A stretch of 64,000 bases of DNA from JAFKFJ01 sp963786445 (GTDB lineage Bacteria > Pseudomonadota > Alphaproteobacteria > Acetobacterales > Acetobacteraceae). The translations under genes were made by a program, and so were the position numbers. Positions 44,716 to 53,445 of this stretch are shown here, piece after piece. The DNA is taken from positions 124,001 to 188,000 of the forward strand of contig CAWAZU010000026.1 in the NCBI GenBank assembly GCA_963786445.1, written 5' to 3'. Each line of letters starts with the position of its first letter. Position 1 is the stretch's first letter. Below the pieces are notes generated by a model, which was given only the letters and a program-made list of their open reading frames with translations, ran no database searches and had not been told where the DNA came from.

Positions 44716-44717
44716 GC

Positions 44718-45503
44718 ATGCGCCGCATCGACCCCGCGCGGGCACTGCTGTGGCTGCTGTGCGGCCTGGTCATCCTGTTTCTGGTGGCGCCGATCGTGAT
44801 CGTGATGATCACGTCGCTGAACGACAGCCCGTACATGGAATTTCCCCCCCGGCATCTGTCGCTGCGCTGGTACAGGAATTTCTTCGCCTCGGCGCAATGG
44901 CTGGACCCGGCGCTGCTCAGCCTGCGCGTCGCCCTGGTGGTGATGGTGTGCGCCACGGTGCTGGGCACAATGGCGGCGATCGGCATCGTCCGCGGCGAAT
45001 TCCGCGGGCGCCGGGCGCTGGAAATGTTCTTCGTCTCGCCGATGGTGGTGCCGGTGGTGGTGCTGGCGCTCGGGCTGTTCTTCCTGTTCTCCGGCGCGCA
45101 TCTGCTGGACCGGCCGATTGCGCTCTATCTCGGCCACACGCTGATTGCCACACCGCTGGCGATCGTGCTGGTGCGTGCCGGATTGCAGGCCAGCGATCCG
45201 TCGCTGCAACTCGCCGCGCGGAGCCTGGGTGCCGGCTACTGGCGGGCGCTGTTCAACGTGACGTTGCCCTCGATCCGCGAGTCGGTGGCCGCGGCCGCGG
45301 TGTTCACTTTCCTGATCTCGTTCGACGAGGTGGTGATCGCCATCTTCGTCGGCGGCCCCGATGCCACGACGCTGCCGAAGCGGATGTGGGAATCGATCCG
45401 CTTTGAAATCGATCCGACGCTGACCGCGATTTCGACCCTGCTCACGCTGCTCGCGATTGCCGTGCTGGTCAGCGCGGAACTGCTGCGGCGGCCGGGCCGG
45501 TAG
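44718..45503 (+). CDS. ABC transporter permease (PotC-like)
   Basis: This 261-residue permease is the partner of the preceding gene. It has about six helices, with the coupling loop QLAARSLGAGYWRALFNVTLPSI and a characteristic ending ALPK-like ATTLPKRMWESIRFEIDPTL, as in PotC/YdcV. The ATG at 44718 has GAGG 7 bp upstream; a GTG at 44712 that overlaps the previous stop is also possible. It is the last gene of the importer. The frame is intact. Confidence 0.9.
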   Translation: MRRIDPARALLWLLCGLVILFLVAPIVIVMITSLNDSPYMEFPPRHLSLRWYRNFFASAQWLDPALLSLRVALVVMVCATVLGTMAAIGIVRGEFRGRRALEMFFVSPMVVPVVVLALGLFFLFSGAHLLDRPIALYLGHTLIATPLAIVLVRAGLQASDPSLQLAARSLGAGYWRALFNVTLPSIRESVAAAAVFTFLISFDEVVIAIFVGGPDATTLPKRMWESIRFEIDPTLTAISTLLTLLAIAVLVSAELLRRPGR

Positions 45504-45584
45504 GGGTCAACGCTCGGGGTGGTGATGCTATAAGGCAGGAACGCCCTGCCTCTCGCGCGCAACGGAACCGGAAGGCCGAAGACC

Positions 45585-45623
45585 ATGCTGGACAGCGATT
45601 CCCTCGGGGTGACGGCGCGATGA
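45585..45623 (+). other. Twelve-codon mini-ORF overlapping the racemase start
   Basis: ATG 45585 opens a 12-codon frame (MLDSDSLGVTAR) whose TGA overlaps the racemase ATG as ATGA. It could be a short coupling leader, but the ribosome site is weak (GGAAGG 15 bp upstream) and chance is not excluded. Confidence 0.25.
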
Positions 45624-46294
45624 GCCGGTCGATGGCCTCGCCGGGCCGCATCCTGGTGATCAACCCGAACTCCTCGGTGTCGGTGACGGCGGCGATCGAC
45701 GCGGCGGTGCAGCCGCTGCGCGTGGCCGGCGGGCCGACGATCACGGTCGATCGCCTGCGCGAAGGCCCGCCGAGCATCGGCACGCAACGCGACGCCGAAA
45801 GCGTGGTCATGCCGCTCGTCGCATGGGCGCGCCGCGACGATGCCGATGCCTTCGTGATCGCCTGCTTCAGCGACCCCGGCCTGCATGCGGTGCGGGAGGC
45901 GGCGGGCGGCCGGCCGGTCATGGGCATCGCGGAGTGCGGGCTGCTGCGCGCGCTCACGCTCGGCGAGCGGGTCGGCATCATCGCGCTCTCCGCCGATTCC
46001 GTGCGGCGGCAGCAGCGCTATGTGCGGCAGATGGGGCTGGCGGCGCGCTACGCCGGCAGCTGTCCGGTCGATGCCAGCGCCGAGGACACCGCCGGCGACG
46101 GCATCCGCGACCGCCTGGCACAGGCCGGGCGGCGCCTCGTGGCCGAGTGCGGGGCGGATGTGCTGGTGCTGGGGTGCGCGGGCATGGCGGGGCATCGCCG
46201 CGCCCTGGCGGACATCACCGGGCGCCCGGTCGTGGAACCGACGCAGCAGGCGGTGACGGCGGCGCTCGGCGCGCTGCTGCTGGCCGATTCGTAG
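45620..46294 (+). CDS. Asp/Glu/hydantoin racemase family protein
   Basis: This 224-residue protein of the hydantoin racemase branch opens with ILVINPNSSVSVTAAIDAAV, the family signature. Catalytic cysteines are seen in FVIACFSDPGLH and in VLVLGCAGMAGHRRAL. Enzymes of this branch racemise 5-substituted hydantoins or open-chain amino acid derivatives without a cofactor. With the D-carbamoylase homologue 7 kb away it makes two of the three steps of a hydantoinase pathway. A true hydantoinase (dihydropyrimidinase) is not seen, unless one of the amidohydrolases serves. It is followed after 16 bp by the next amidohydrolase. The frame is intact. Confidence 0.85.
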   Translation: MSRSMASPGRILVINPNSSVSVTAAIDAAVQPLRVAGGPTITVDRLREGPPSIGTQRDAESVVMPLVAWARRDDADAFVIACFSDPGLHAVREAAGGRPVMGIAECGLLRALTLGERVGIIALSADSVRRQQRYVRQMGLAARYAGSCPVDASAEDTAGDGIRDRLAQAGRRLVAECGADVLVLGCAGMAGHRRALADITGRPVVEPTQQAVTAALGALLLADS

Positions 46295-46310
46295 GCGCGG
46301 GAGGCATTGC

Positions 46311-47696
46311 ATGTCCGCCACCGACCGAGCGGCGATCTTCGGGTCCTTCGTGCTGGCCGACGTGGAGGGCGCGCCGACGGTGCTGCGCGACCGCTGGGTC
46401 GTCACCGAAGGCAGCCGCATCGCGGCCATCACCGCGTCCCGGCCGGACGCCGCCGACATTGTGCTCGACGCGCCCGGCCGTTTCGTGCTGCCGGGACTGC
46501 TGAACCTGCACAACCACTGCTTCAGCGAGGCGATCGCGCGCACGCACACCGAGGACGGCGCCGCGCGCAGGAACGGCCGCAGCATCGTCTATACGGTGCT
46601 GCTGCCGCTGAGCCGGCGCGGCCTCGACATCCTGACGCGCGAGGAGCGGCTGGCGATCGCCCGGCTGGGCATCCTGCAACTCCTCAAGGGCGGCTGTGCC
46701 ACGGTGATGGAGCCGTTCCGCAACGGCATCGCGGAGATGTTCGACGCGGCGCTGGAGATGGGGCTGCGCTTCTACGGCGCGCCGTACGTGTTCTCCGCCG
46801 CCGATCCGCGGGCGCGCGACGACGGGTCGGTGGACTACCGCGAGGCGGATGACGGCGCCGCCGATCTGGCCGTCTGGGACAGGCTGCATGCGGCCTGGGA
46901 GGGCCGGGGGGACGGGCGCATCCGGCTGGCGATGAGCCCGCACGCGACCGACACCTGCGGCCCCGACCTGCTGCGCGCCGCCGCCGCGCGGGCGCGCGCG
47001 CTCGGCGTGCCGATCACCACGCACCTGGCGCAGAGCGCCGGCGAGGTCGCGACCATCCGTGCCCGCCACGGCCGCACGCCGGCGGAGTATCTCGACTGGC
47101 TCGGCGTGCTCGGTCCCGACCTGCTGGCCGCGCACGGCATTGCCTGCACGCCGGACGACCTGCACCTGTTCGCGCGGCGGGGCGCCACGATGGTGAACTG
47201 CCCGCGCGTGTTCGCCCGCGCCGGCATCACCGCGTCCTTCGCCTATTTCGCCGCGCATGGCGTGCGCACGCTGGTCGGCACGGACGGCTACAACATGGAC
47301 CTGCTCGGCGAGATCAATGCCGCCGCCATCATCTCGAAAATCGTGACCGCGGACGCGACGGTGGCGACGGCGCCGCAACTGATCGCCGCCGTCACCCGGC
47401 AGGCCGCCGCTGCGATCGGCCGGCCCGATCTGGGCGTCATCCGGCCGGGCGCCGCGGCCGACCTGACGGTGATCGACCTGAGCCATCCGCATCTGCAGCC
47501 GCTGTCCGACCCGTGCCGTGCGCTGGTCTGGCTCGCCAATCGCGGCAACATCGACGCGGTGATGGTGGACGGCAAGCTGCTGGTCGCGGGCGGGCGCTAT
47601 CGCCACGGCGACGAGGCGGCGATCACCGCGGCCGGCGCCGCGGCGGTGCAGCGCATCTGGGACTTGCCGGAAGCGCAGGCCGCGTTCGCCAACTGA
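46311..47696 (+). CDS. Amidohydrolase, cytosine deaminase/ATZ-like (second of three)
   Basis: This 461-residue metal-dependent hydrolase has its metal site in LLNLHNHCFSEAIA (HxH), followed by ITTHLAQSAGE, AAHGIACTPDD and GTDGYNMDLLGE. The C-terminal part has IRPGAAADLTVIDLSHPHLQPLSD. The fold and motif order are those of ring deaminases and chlorohydrolases. The residues that set substrate choice do not match any one member that I can name. It lies 16 bp after the hydantoin racemase on the same strand and converges on the third amidohydrolase. The frame is intact. Confidence 0.83.
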   Translation: MSATDRAAIFGSFVLADVEGAPTVLRDRWVVTEGSRIAAITASRPDAADIVLDAPGRFVLPGLLNLHNHCFSEAIARTHTEDGAARRNGRSIVYTVLLPLSRRGLDILTREERLAIARLGILQLLKGGCATVMEPFRNGIAEMFDAALEMGLRFYGAPYVFSAADPRARDDGSVDYREADDGAADLAVWDRLHAAWEGRGDGRIRLAMSPHATDTCGPDLLRAAAARARALGVPITTHLAQSAGEVATIRARHGRTPAEYLDWLGVLGPDLLAAHGIACTPDDLHLFARRGATMVNCPRVFARAGITASFAYFAAHGVRTLVGTDGYNMDLLGEINAAAIISKIVTADATVATAPQLIAAVTRQAAAAIGRPDLGVIRPGAAADLTVIDLSHPHLQPLSDPCRALVWLANRGNIDAVMVDGKLLVAGGRYRHGDEAAITAAGAAAVQRIWDLPEAQAAFAN

Positions 47697-47713
47697 CCTG
47701 GACGGTCGCGGGC

Positions 47714-49154
47714 CTACTGCCACGGCGGCAGGCTGGGCGGCACGATCGCATCCGCCTCCCGCCCCGCCCAGTCGCGCGACGGCGCGTCCCGCAGCATGCG
47801 TTGCTGACCCTCGACGACGGCCGCGAGCGCGCCGGCGTGATCCATCGTCAGCACGCGGCCATGCTCCATGACCTTTGCGCCGTGGACATAGACCGACTGC
47901 ACCGCGCGATCGGCGGCGGTGAACACCAGCGAGCGCAGCGGGTCGCGCGCCGGCCGCATCCAGACATTGGCGATATCGACCAGCACGAGATCCGCCTTCA
48001 TGCCCGGCGCCAGCCGCCCGAGATCCGGCCGGCCGAGCGCGTCCGCCCCGCCCACCGTGGCGGCATGGAAGATCGCCCCGGTATCCGCCGCGGCGATATC
48101 GCGTGCCGCGACGCGCGCCAGCACGACCGCGAGCCGCATCTCCTCGATCAGGTTGTGCGGCGCGACATCGGTGCCGAGGCCGAGATTGACGCCGGCAGCG
48201 CCGATAGCGCCCGAAATCCTCCAGCGTCTGCCCGTAGCGTCCGAACGGCGAGGGGCAATGCGCGACATGCGTGCCGGTGTCCGCCAGCGCCGGCAGGTCC
48301 GTGCGCGTGTGCCAGCGCACCCAGGAATGTTCATCGAGGAAGATGGCGTGGCCGAGGATGGTCCGCGGCGCGAGCAGGCCGAGGTCGCGCGCGAACTGGA
48401 TCGGCGTCTTGCCGTGGCGGCCGACCATCTCCTGGAACTCGTTCACGCTCTGCGCACAATGCACGGTGAGCGGCAGGTCGTGCTCCTGCGCGGCGGCGAA
48501 GCTGTCGCGCAGCAATTCGGGCGTGCAGGTGTCGATCTGCGCCGGATACACGATGCCGGAGAGGCGACCGCTCGCGTGCCGCACGGCCTGCTCGATCAAC
48601 CGCAGCGCGGCATCGAGGCCGCGCCGGCCGGCAACTTCGTCCCAGCGGTATTTGAGCTGCCAGCCATTGTCCATGTGCCAGCGTGCCGACGCATAGCCGG
48701 GTGCCAGGAACACGCGCAGCCCGCTTTGCGCCGCGAGATCGAGCCAGCCTTCGTCGTTGCTGGACAGGTCGGCGACGGTGGTGACGCCGGACAGCAGCAT
48801 TTCGCAATACGCCACCTGCTTGCCGGCCTGGCGGGCGGCGAGGTCGGGCCGGAAGGCGATCGCGCGTTCATAGAGACCGCTCATGGACATGGCGGGGACG
48901 CCGTGATCCTCGCGCACGCCGCGATAGAACGGCTCGGTGTTCGGATGCGAATGGATGTCGATCAGCCCGGGCATCACCATCAGCTCGCGCCCGTCGATCG
49001 TCGTGTCCGCATGTCCGGCGTAGTGCCGGCCAACGAACGTCACCGCATCGCCCGCGAACGCCAGATCGCCATCCATCAGGTAGGCATGCCGGCGATTCGC
49101 GCTGTCCCACGCAACGATGACCGCGGCGTTGCGGATGCAGGTGACATGCGACAT
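47714..49154 (-). CDS. Amidohydrolase, ATZ/TRZ-like (third of three, one frame break)
   Basis: This metal-dependent hydrolase begins MSHVTCIRNAAVIVAWDSAN. The HxH motif is in LIDIHSHPNTEPFYRG, with LTVHCAQSVNEFQ and ILGHAIFLDEHSW. The first frame runs to GQTLEDFGRYR near 48206, where one extra base shifts it. The second frame resumes at AAGVNLGLGTDVAPHNLIEE and ends with APGMKADLVLVDIANVWMRP. The corrected protein is about 480 residues, normal for the family. It is divergent from the dipeptide-type importer and converges on the second amidohydrolase. The substrate is unknown; SAH/guanine deaminase-like rings are possible. Confidence 0.8.
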
Positions 49155-49497
49155 GGGGCTGCTCCTGGCACGACGCGCGGCGAGTGTGACAAGGACGAGA
49201 CGAGCTGTCCACGCTTCGCATGGACGCGCGCCGTTGCGGGACCGGCGCGGGAACCGGCGGCCCGGCGCGCAGCTTGTCGCGCGAAAAAATTCTGTCTAGC
49301 CTTCAAGTTCCGCGACGGCATGGGGTCCGGCGCCAAGGCCGCGATCGCGGTGCCACACGCCGGCGGGCCGCGGCTTGCGCTTTCCAGACGTGTCGGAGCA
49401 AGGACGAGGATGATGGTCCCGGACAGGGGTTCTCGCTCATCGCGGACGCGCGCTGCCGCGGCGCCCGGTCGGCACGGCAGGGCATAGCCGGCGCGCC
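49155..49497. other. Divergent intergenic region before the dipeptide-type importer
   Basis: These 343 bp separate the third amidohydrolase (minus) from the importer (plus). No gene, clear hairpin or palindrome is visible. Both promoters must lie here. The stretch at 49268-49310 is the least GC-rich and is the best place to look. Confidence 0.5.
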
Positions 49498-50457
49498 ATG
49501 GTCGGGTTCGTCGCCAACAGAATACTCGGCCTCGTCGGCATTCTGTTCGCCATGTCGGTGCTCGTCTTCGGCATCATCCACATCCTGCCCGGCAACGTCG
49601 CCTATGCGATCCTCGGCGAATATGCGACGCCGGCCGCGGTCGCCACGCTGGCGGCGCAGCTGCATCTCAACGATCCGCTGGTCGTGCAGTACTGGCACTG
49701 GCTGAGCGCCATGCTGCGCGGCGATTTCGGCCAGTCCATCGTGATGGAACGGCCGGCGGGGGCGGTGATCGCCGGCGCGCTCGGCCGTTCCGCCGTCCTG
49801 GCGGGCCTCAGCTTCGCCCTGGTGGCGACGAGCGGCGTGCTGCTCGGCATCTTCGCTGCGACCCACAAGGGCCGCATGTCGGACCGCACCCTGACCCTGA
49901 TCCAGTTCCTGTTCATCGCGGTGCCCGACTTCTTCTGGTCGATCCTCGTCATCATCGTGTTCGCCTCCTGGCTGCACTGGCTGCCCGCAACCGGCTATCA
50001 GCCCCTCGCCGAGGCCGGCTTCTGGGCGTGGCTGTCGCACCTCGTCTTGCCGGTGACCGTGCTGGCGACGGGGCTGGTCGCGCATGTCTCGCGCATGACC
50101 CGGTCCTCGATGCTCGAAGTGCTGGACAGCCGCTATGTCATGGCCGCGCGCGCCAAGGGCCTGCCGGAATGGCTGGTGCTGTGCCGCCACGCCCTGCCCA
50201 ACGCGCTGCTGCCCACCATCACCATCCTGGCGATCGACGTCGGCATCCTGATCGGCGGCGCGGTGGTGGTGGAGACGGTGTTCGCCTATCCCGGGCTCGG
50301 GCGGCTGCTCATCTTTGCCATCGAGCATCACGACCTGCCCCTGCTGCAGGCCGGCATGATGGTGGTGACGGCGATCTATGCGCTGGCCAATCTCATCGCC
50401 GACCTGAGCTACGCCTTCCTCAATCCGCGCATCCGCTTCGGGCAGGCGGTTTCGTGA
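49498..50457 (+). CDS. Dipeptide-type ABC transporter permease (DppB-like)
   Basis: This 319-residue permease opens VANRILGLVGILFAMSVLVF, includes the periplasmic block ILPGNVAYAILGEYATP, and has FAVTASG-like helices. Its coupling loop reads YVMAARAKGLPEWLVLCRHALPNAL, and GGAVVVETVFAYPGLGRLL is the DppB/OppB hallmark. It forms one half of the channel for peptides or peptide-like molecules. It starts at ATG 49498. It ends within the GTG of the next permease gene. The frame is intact. Confidence 0.92.
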   Translation: MVGFVANRILGLVGILFAMSVLVFGIIHILPGNVAYAILGEYATPAAVATLAAQLHLNDPLVVQYWHWLSAMLRGDFGQSIVMERPAGAVIAGALGRSAVLAGLSFALVATSGVLLGIFAATHKGRMSDRTLTLIQFLFIAVPDFFWSILVIIVFASWLHWLPATGYQPLAEAGFWAWLSHLVLPVTVLATGLVAHVSRMTRSSMLEVLDSRYVMAARAKGLPEWLVLCRHALPNALLPTITILAIDVGILIGGAVVVETVFAYPGLGRLLIFAIEHHDLPLLQAGMMVVTAIYALANLIADLSYAFLNPRIRFGQAVS

Positions 50458-51308
50458 GCGACGCGGCGATCCCGCGTCTTCGCCGGCGGGCGCCGCCTCG
50501 GGCCGTCGTGATCGGGGCGGCGGTGGTCGGGACGATCATCGTCCTGGCGCTGCTCGGCAGCTGGATCGCGCCGTACGATCCCACCGCCTTCGCCGTCCGC
50601 GAGCGGCTCTCGCCGCCCTCGCTCGACCATCCGTTCGGCACTGACGAGTTCGGTCGCGACGTGTTTTCCCGCGTGCTGGCCGGCGCGCATTACTCCCTGG
50701 CGATCGGGTTCGGGGCCACCGCCATCAGCCTCATGCTGGGCGTGCCGCTCGGGCTCGTGGCCGCCTTCCATCGCGGCTTCGTGGAAGAGATCATCATGCG
50801 CGCGGTCGATCTGCTCATCGCGTTGCCGCCGATCCTGTTCGGCCTGCTGATCCTCGCCGTCACGCCGCCGACCCTGTGGAAGACGATCGTGACGGTCGGC
50901 ATCGTCTACGTGCCGATCATGACGCGCCTCACGCGGTCGGTCGCGCTCGGATTGCTGCAGGAGGATTTCGTCCAGGCGGCGCGCGCCAGGGCCGAGGGGG
51001 CGGCGTCCATCCTGGTGCGCGAGATCCTGCCCAATGCCTGGCCGCCGATCATCGTGGAATCGGGCCTGCGCGTGACTTTCGCGGTCCTGCTGGGCTCGTC
51101 GCTCTCCTTTCTCGGGCTCGGCGCCCAGCCGCCGAGCAGCGAATGGGGGCTGATGATCGCCGAGAGCCGCCAGTTCATCGACCAGGCGCCCTGGATCGGC
51201 CTCGCTCCGGGGCTGTGCCTGTGCGTGCTGCTGGTCGCGGTCAACCTGCTCGGCGAGGGGCTGCGCGAATGGCTCGATCCGCGCCGCACCGGTCGCACCA
51301 GTGGCTGA
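50454..51308 (+). CDS. Dipeptide-type ABC transporter permease (DppC-like)
   Basis: This 284-residue permease has the family opening block HPFGTDEFGRDVFSRVLAGA, followed by coupling loop DFVQAARARAEGAASILVREI and SSLSFLGLGAQPPSSEWGLM, both typical of DppC/OppC. It starts at GTG 50454, overlapping the DppB stop by 4 bp (GTGA). The next gene starts 8 bp before its stop. Such tight overlaps show one co-translated unit. The frame is intact. Confidence 0.92.
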   Translation: MSDAAIPRLRRRAPPRAVVIGAAVVGTIIVLALLGSWIAPYDPTAFAVRERLSPPSLDHPFGTDEFGRDVFSRVLAGAHYSLAIGFGATAISLMLGVPLGLVAAFHRGFVEEIIMRAVDLLIALPPILFGLLILAVTPPTLWKTIVTVGIVYVPIMTRLTRSVALGLLQEDFVQAARARAEGAASILVREILPNAWPPIIVESGLRVTFAVLLGSSLSFLGLGAQPPSSEWGLMIAESRQFIDQAPWIGLAPGLCLCVLLVAVNLLGEGLREWLDPRRTGRTSG

Positions 51309-53364
51309 ACCCGAACCGGTTTTGGCTCTCGAGCAGCTGTCGGTCAGCTATCCCACGCCGCGGGGCTGGCTGCGTGCGCTCGACAATGTGTCGCTCGCGA
51401 TCCCCGCCGGCCGGGCGATCGGGCTGGTCGGCGAATCGGGGTCGGGCAAATCGACGTTGGTGCTGGCGGTGCTCGGCCTGCTCGGCAATGCGGTGCGTGT
51501 CGAGGCGGCGCGCGCGACCTTCTCCGCGCTTGACCTGTTGCGCCACGCCAGGGCGCTTCGCGGCAAGCGGATCGGCGTCGTGTTCCAGGATCCCAGCGCC
51601 GCCCTCAACCCCGCCCTGACCGTCGGCCTGCAGGTGGCGGAGCCGATGCTGACGCATCTTCGCCTGGGACACGCGCAAGCCTTCGCCCGCGCGACCGCGC
51701 TGCTGGCCGAGATGGGCATCCCGCGCGCGCCTCAGGTGATGCGCGCCTATCCGCACCAGCTTTCCGGCGGCATGAAGCAGCGCGTCATGATCGCGACCGC
51801 CCTGGCCGCCGAGCCCGAACTGCTGCTGCTCGACGAACCCACCACGGCGCTCGACGTCACCGTGGAGGCGCAAATCCTCGACCTCCTGGAACAGCTGCGC
51901 GCCAGGCGCGGCCTGTCGTTGCTGCTGGTGAGCCACAATCTCGGCATCGTCGAGCAGATCTGCGACGGCGTGACCGTGCTCTATGCCGGGCGTACCGTCG
52001 AATCCGGCCCGACCAGGGAGGTGCTGGCCAGGCCCCTGCATCCCTATACGCGCGGTCTGCTCGCCGCGCTGCCGCGGATCGGCCGCGGCATCGGCCGGCG
52101 GCTGATCGCGATCCCCGGCGGATTGCCCGACCTGATCGACCAGGATGCCGGCTGCAATTTCCGGCCCCGCTGCGCCTTCGCGGCCCCCGGCTGCGAGGCG
52201 CCGCAGGTCATGGCCGTCACCGCGGGACGCGCGGTTCGCTGCCACCGCGCGGCTGACGTGGCGCATGCGCCGCTGCCGCTCCCGGACGCCGCGGCCGGCC
52301 GGCAGGACGCAAGCGGCGAGACGATATTGCTCGCGGCCGAGCACCTGTCGCGGGCGTTTCGCGCCGGCGGCTGGCTGGCTCGCCGGCCGCTGGCGGCAAG
52401 GGTTCTGCGCCTGCGTCCGGCGCAGACGGTGCAGGCCGTGGACGATGTCTCGCTCGCGATCCGGCCGGGCGAGGTGCTCGGGCTGGTGGGCGAATCCGGC
52501 AGCGGGAAATCGACGCTCGGCCGGCTGCTGCTGCGGCTCATCGACGCCGATGCCGGCCGGCTCGCCTTCGACGGGACGGCGGTGCCGGCGCGGCCCGATA
52601 TCGCCTTCCGCCGCCGCGCCCAGATCGTCTTCCAGAACCCGGACTCCTCGCTCAATCCGCGCCAGACCGTGGACGCCATCCTGCGCCGGCCGTTGCGGCG
52701 CTTCGGCGTGACGCAGGGCAAGGCCACCGCGCGCGAGGTGGAACGGCTGCTGCGCATGGTCCGGCTGCCGGTCGAGTATCGGGCGCGCTACCCCCACGAG
52801 CTCTCCGGCGGCGAGAAGCAGCGCGTCGGCATCGCCCGCGCGCTCGCGACGCGGCCGCAGTTCCTGGTCTGCGACGAGGCCGTCTCGGCGCTCGACGTGT
52901 CGGTCCAGGCGGTGGTGCTGAACCTGCTGAGCGACCTGCGCGGCGAACTCGGCATCGCCTATCTGTTCATCAGCCACGACATCGGCGTGATCGCCCATAT
53001 CGCCGACCGGATCGCGGTGATGTACCGCGGCAGCATCATCGAGGAAGGGCCGGCCCGCGACGTCCTGCGGCCACCCTATCATCCCTATACCGAGGCGCTG
53101 CTCTCGGCGGTTCCGATCGTCGGGGCGCGCGAGCGCGACGCCGGACGCGTGCGGCTCGCCGGCGACATCGCCGACGAACCTGCTGCGGCGGGCTGCCGCT
53201 TCGCCGCCCGCTGTCCGCGCAAGCTCGGCGCGATCTGCGATACCGTTCCGCCGCCCTGGCGAGAGGCGGCGGCGCGGCACCGCATCGCCTGCCACATCCC
53301 GCTTGCCGAGCTGTCGGCGGTGCCGCTGCTCGTCGAGCCGGATGAGCAGCACGGTTCAAGTTGA
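51301..53364 (+). CDS. Dipeptide-type ABC ATPase, fused DppD-DppF
   Basis: This 687-residue protein carries two full ABC modules. The first has GLVGESGSGKSTLVLAVLG, LSGGMKQRVMIATAL, LLLLDEPTTALD and the oligopeptide-type C-terminal cysteine region DAGCNFRPRCAFAAPGCEAP. The second has GLVGESGSGKSTLGRLLLR, LSGGEKQRVGIARAL, FLVCDEAVSALD and GCRFAARCPRKLGAICD. Both cysteine clusters are the kind that carry an Fe-S centre in oligopeptide ATPases. Note DEA instead of DEP in the second Walker B. Fused pairs such as this are known (GsiA, YejF). It starts at GTG 51301 within the end of the DppC gene. Confidence 0.92.
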   Translation: MAEPEPVLALEQLSVSYPTPRGWLRALDNVSLAIPAGRAIGLVGESGSGKSTLVLAVLGLLGNAVRVEAARATFSALDLLRHARALRGKRIGVVFQDPSAALNPALTVGLQVAEPMLTHLRLGHAQAFARATALLAEMGIPRAPQVMRAYPHQLSGGMKQRVMIATALAAEPELLLLDEPTTALDVTVEAQILDLLEQLRARRGLSLLLVSHNLGIVEQICDGVTVLYAGRTVESGPTREVLARPLHPYTRGLLAALPRIGRGIGRRLIAIPGGLPDLIDQDAGCNFRPRCAFAAPGCEAPQVMAVTAGRAVRCHRAADVAHAPLPLPDAAAGRQDASGETILLAAEHLSRAFRAGGWLARRPLAARVLRLRPAQTVQAVDDVSLAIRPGEVLGLVGESGSGKSTLGRLLLRLIDADAGRLAFDGTAVPARPDIAFRRRAQIVFQNPDSSLNPRQTVDAILRRPLRRFGVTQGKATAREVERLLRMVRLPVEYRARYPHELSGGEKQRVGIARALATRPQFLVCDEAVSALDVSVQAVVLNLLSDLRGELGIAYLFISHDIGVIAHIADRIAVMYRGSIIEEGPARDVLRPPYHPYTEALLSAVPIVGARERDAGRVRLAGDIADEPAAAGCRFAARCPRKLGAICDTVPPPWREAAARHRIACHIPLAELSAVPLLVEPDEQHGSS

Positions 53365-53445
53365 CGCTGCCGGCCGGACAAGTATGGTTCCACCATCGCG
53401 CCGGAGGCTCGTGACGACCAACGCGAAGCACAGGGAGAATGCGGC

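Noticed and set aside
40122..49154. One of the amidohydrolases as a true hydantoinase/dihydropyrimidinase
   Set aside because: All three have the ATZ/TRZ and cytosine-deaminase motif order and lack the carboxylated-lysine region expected for dihydropyrimidinases.
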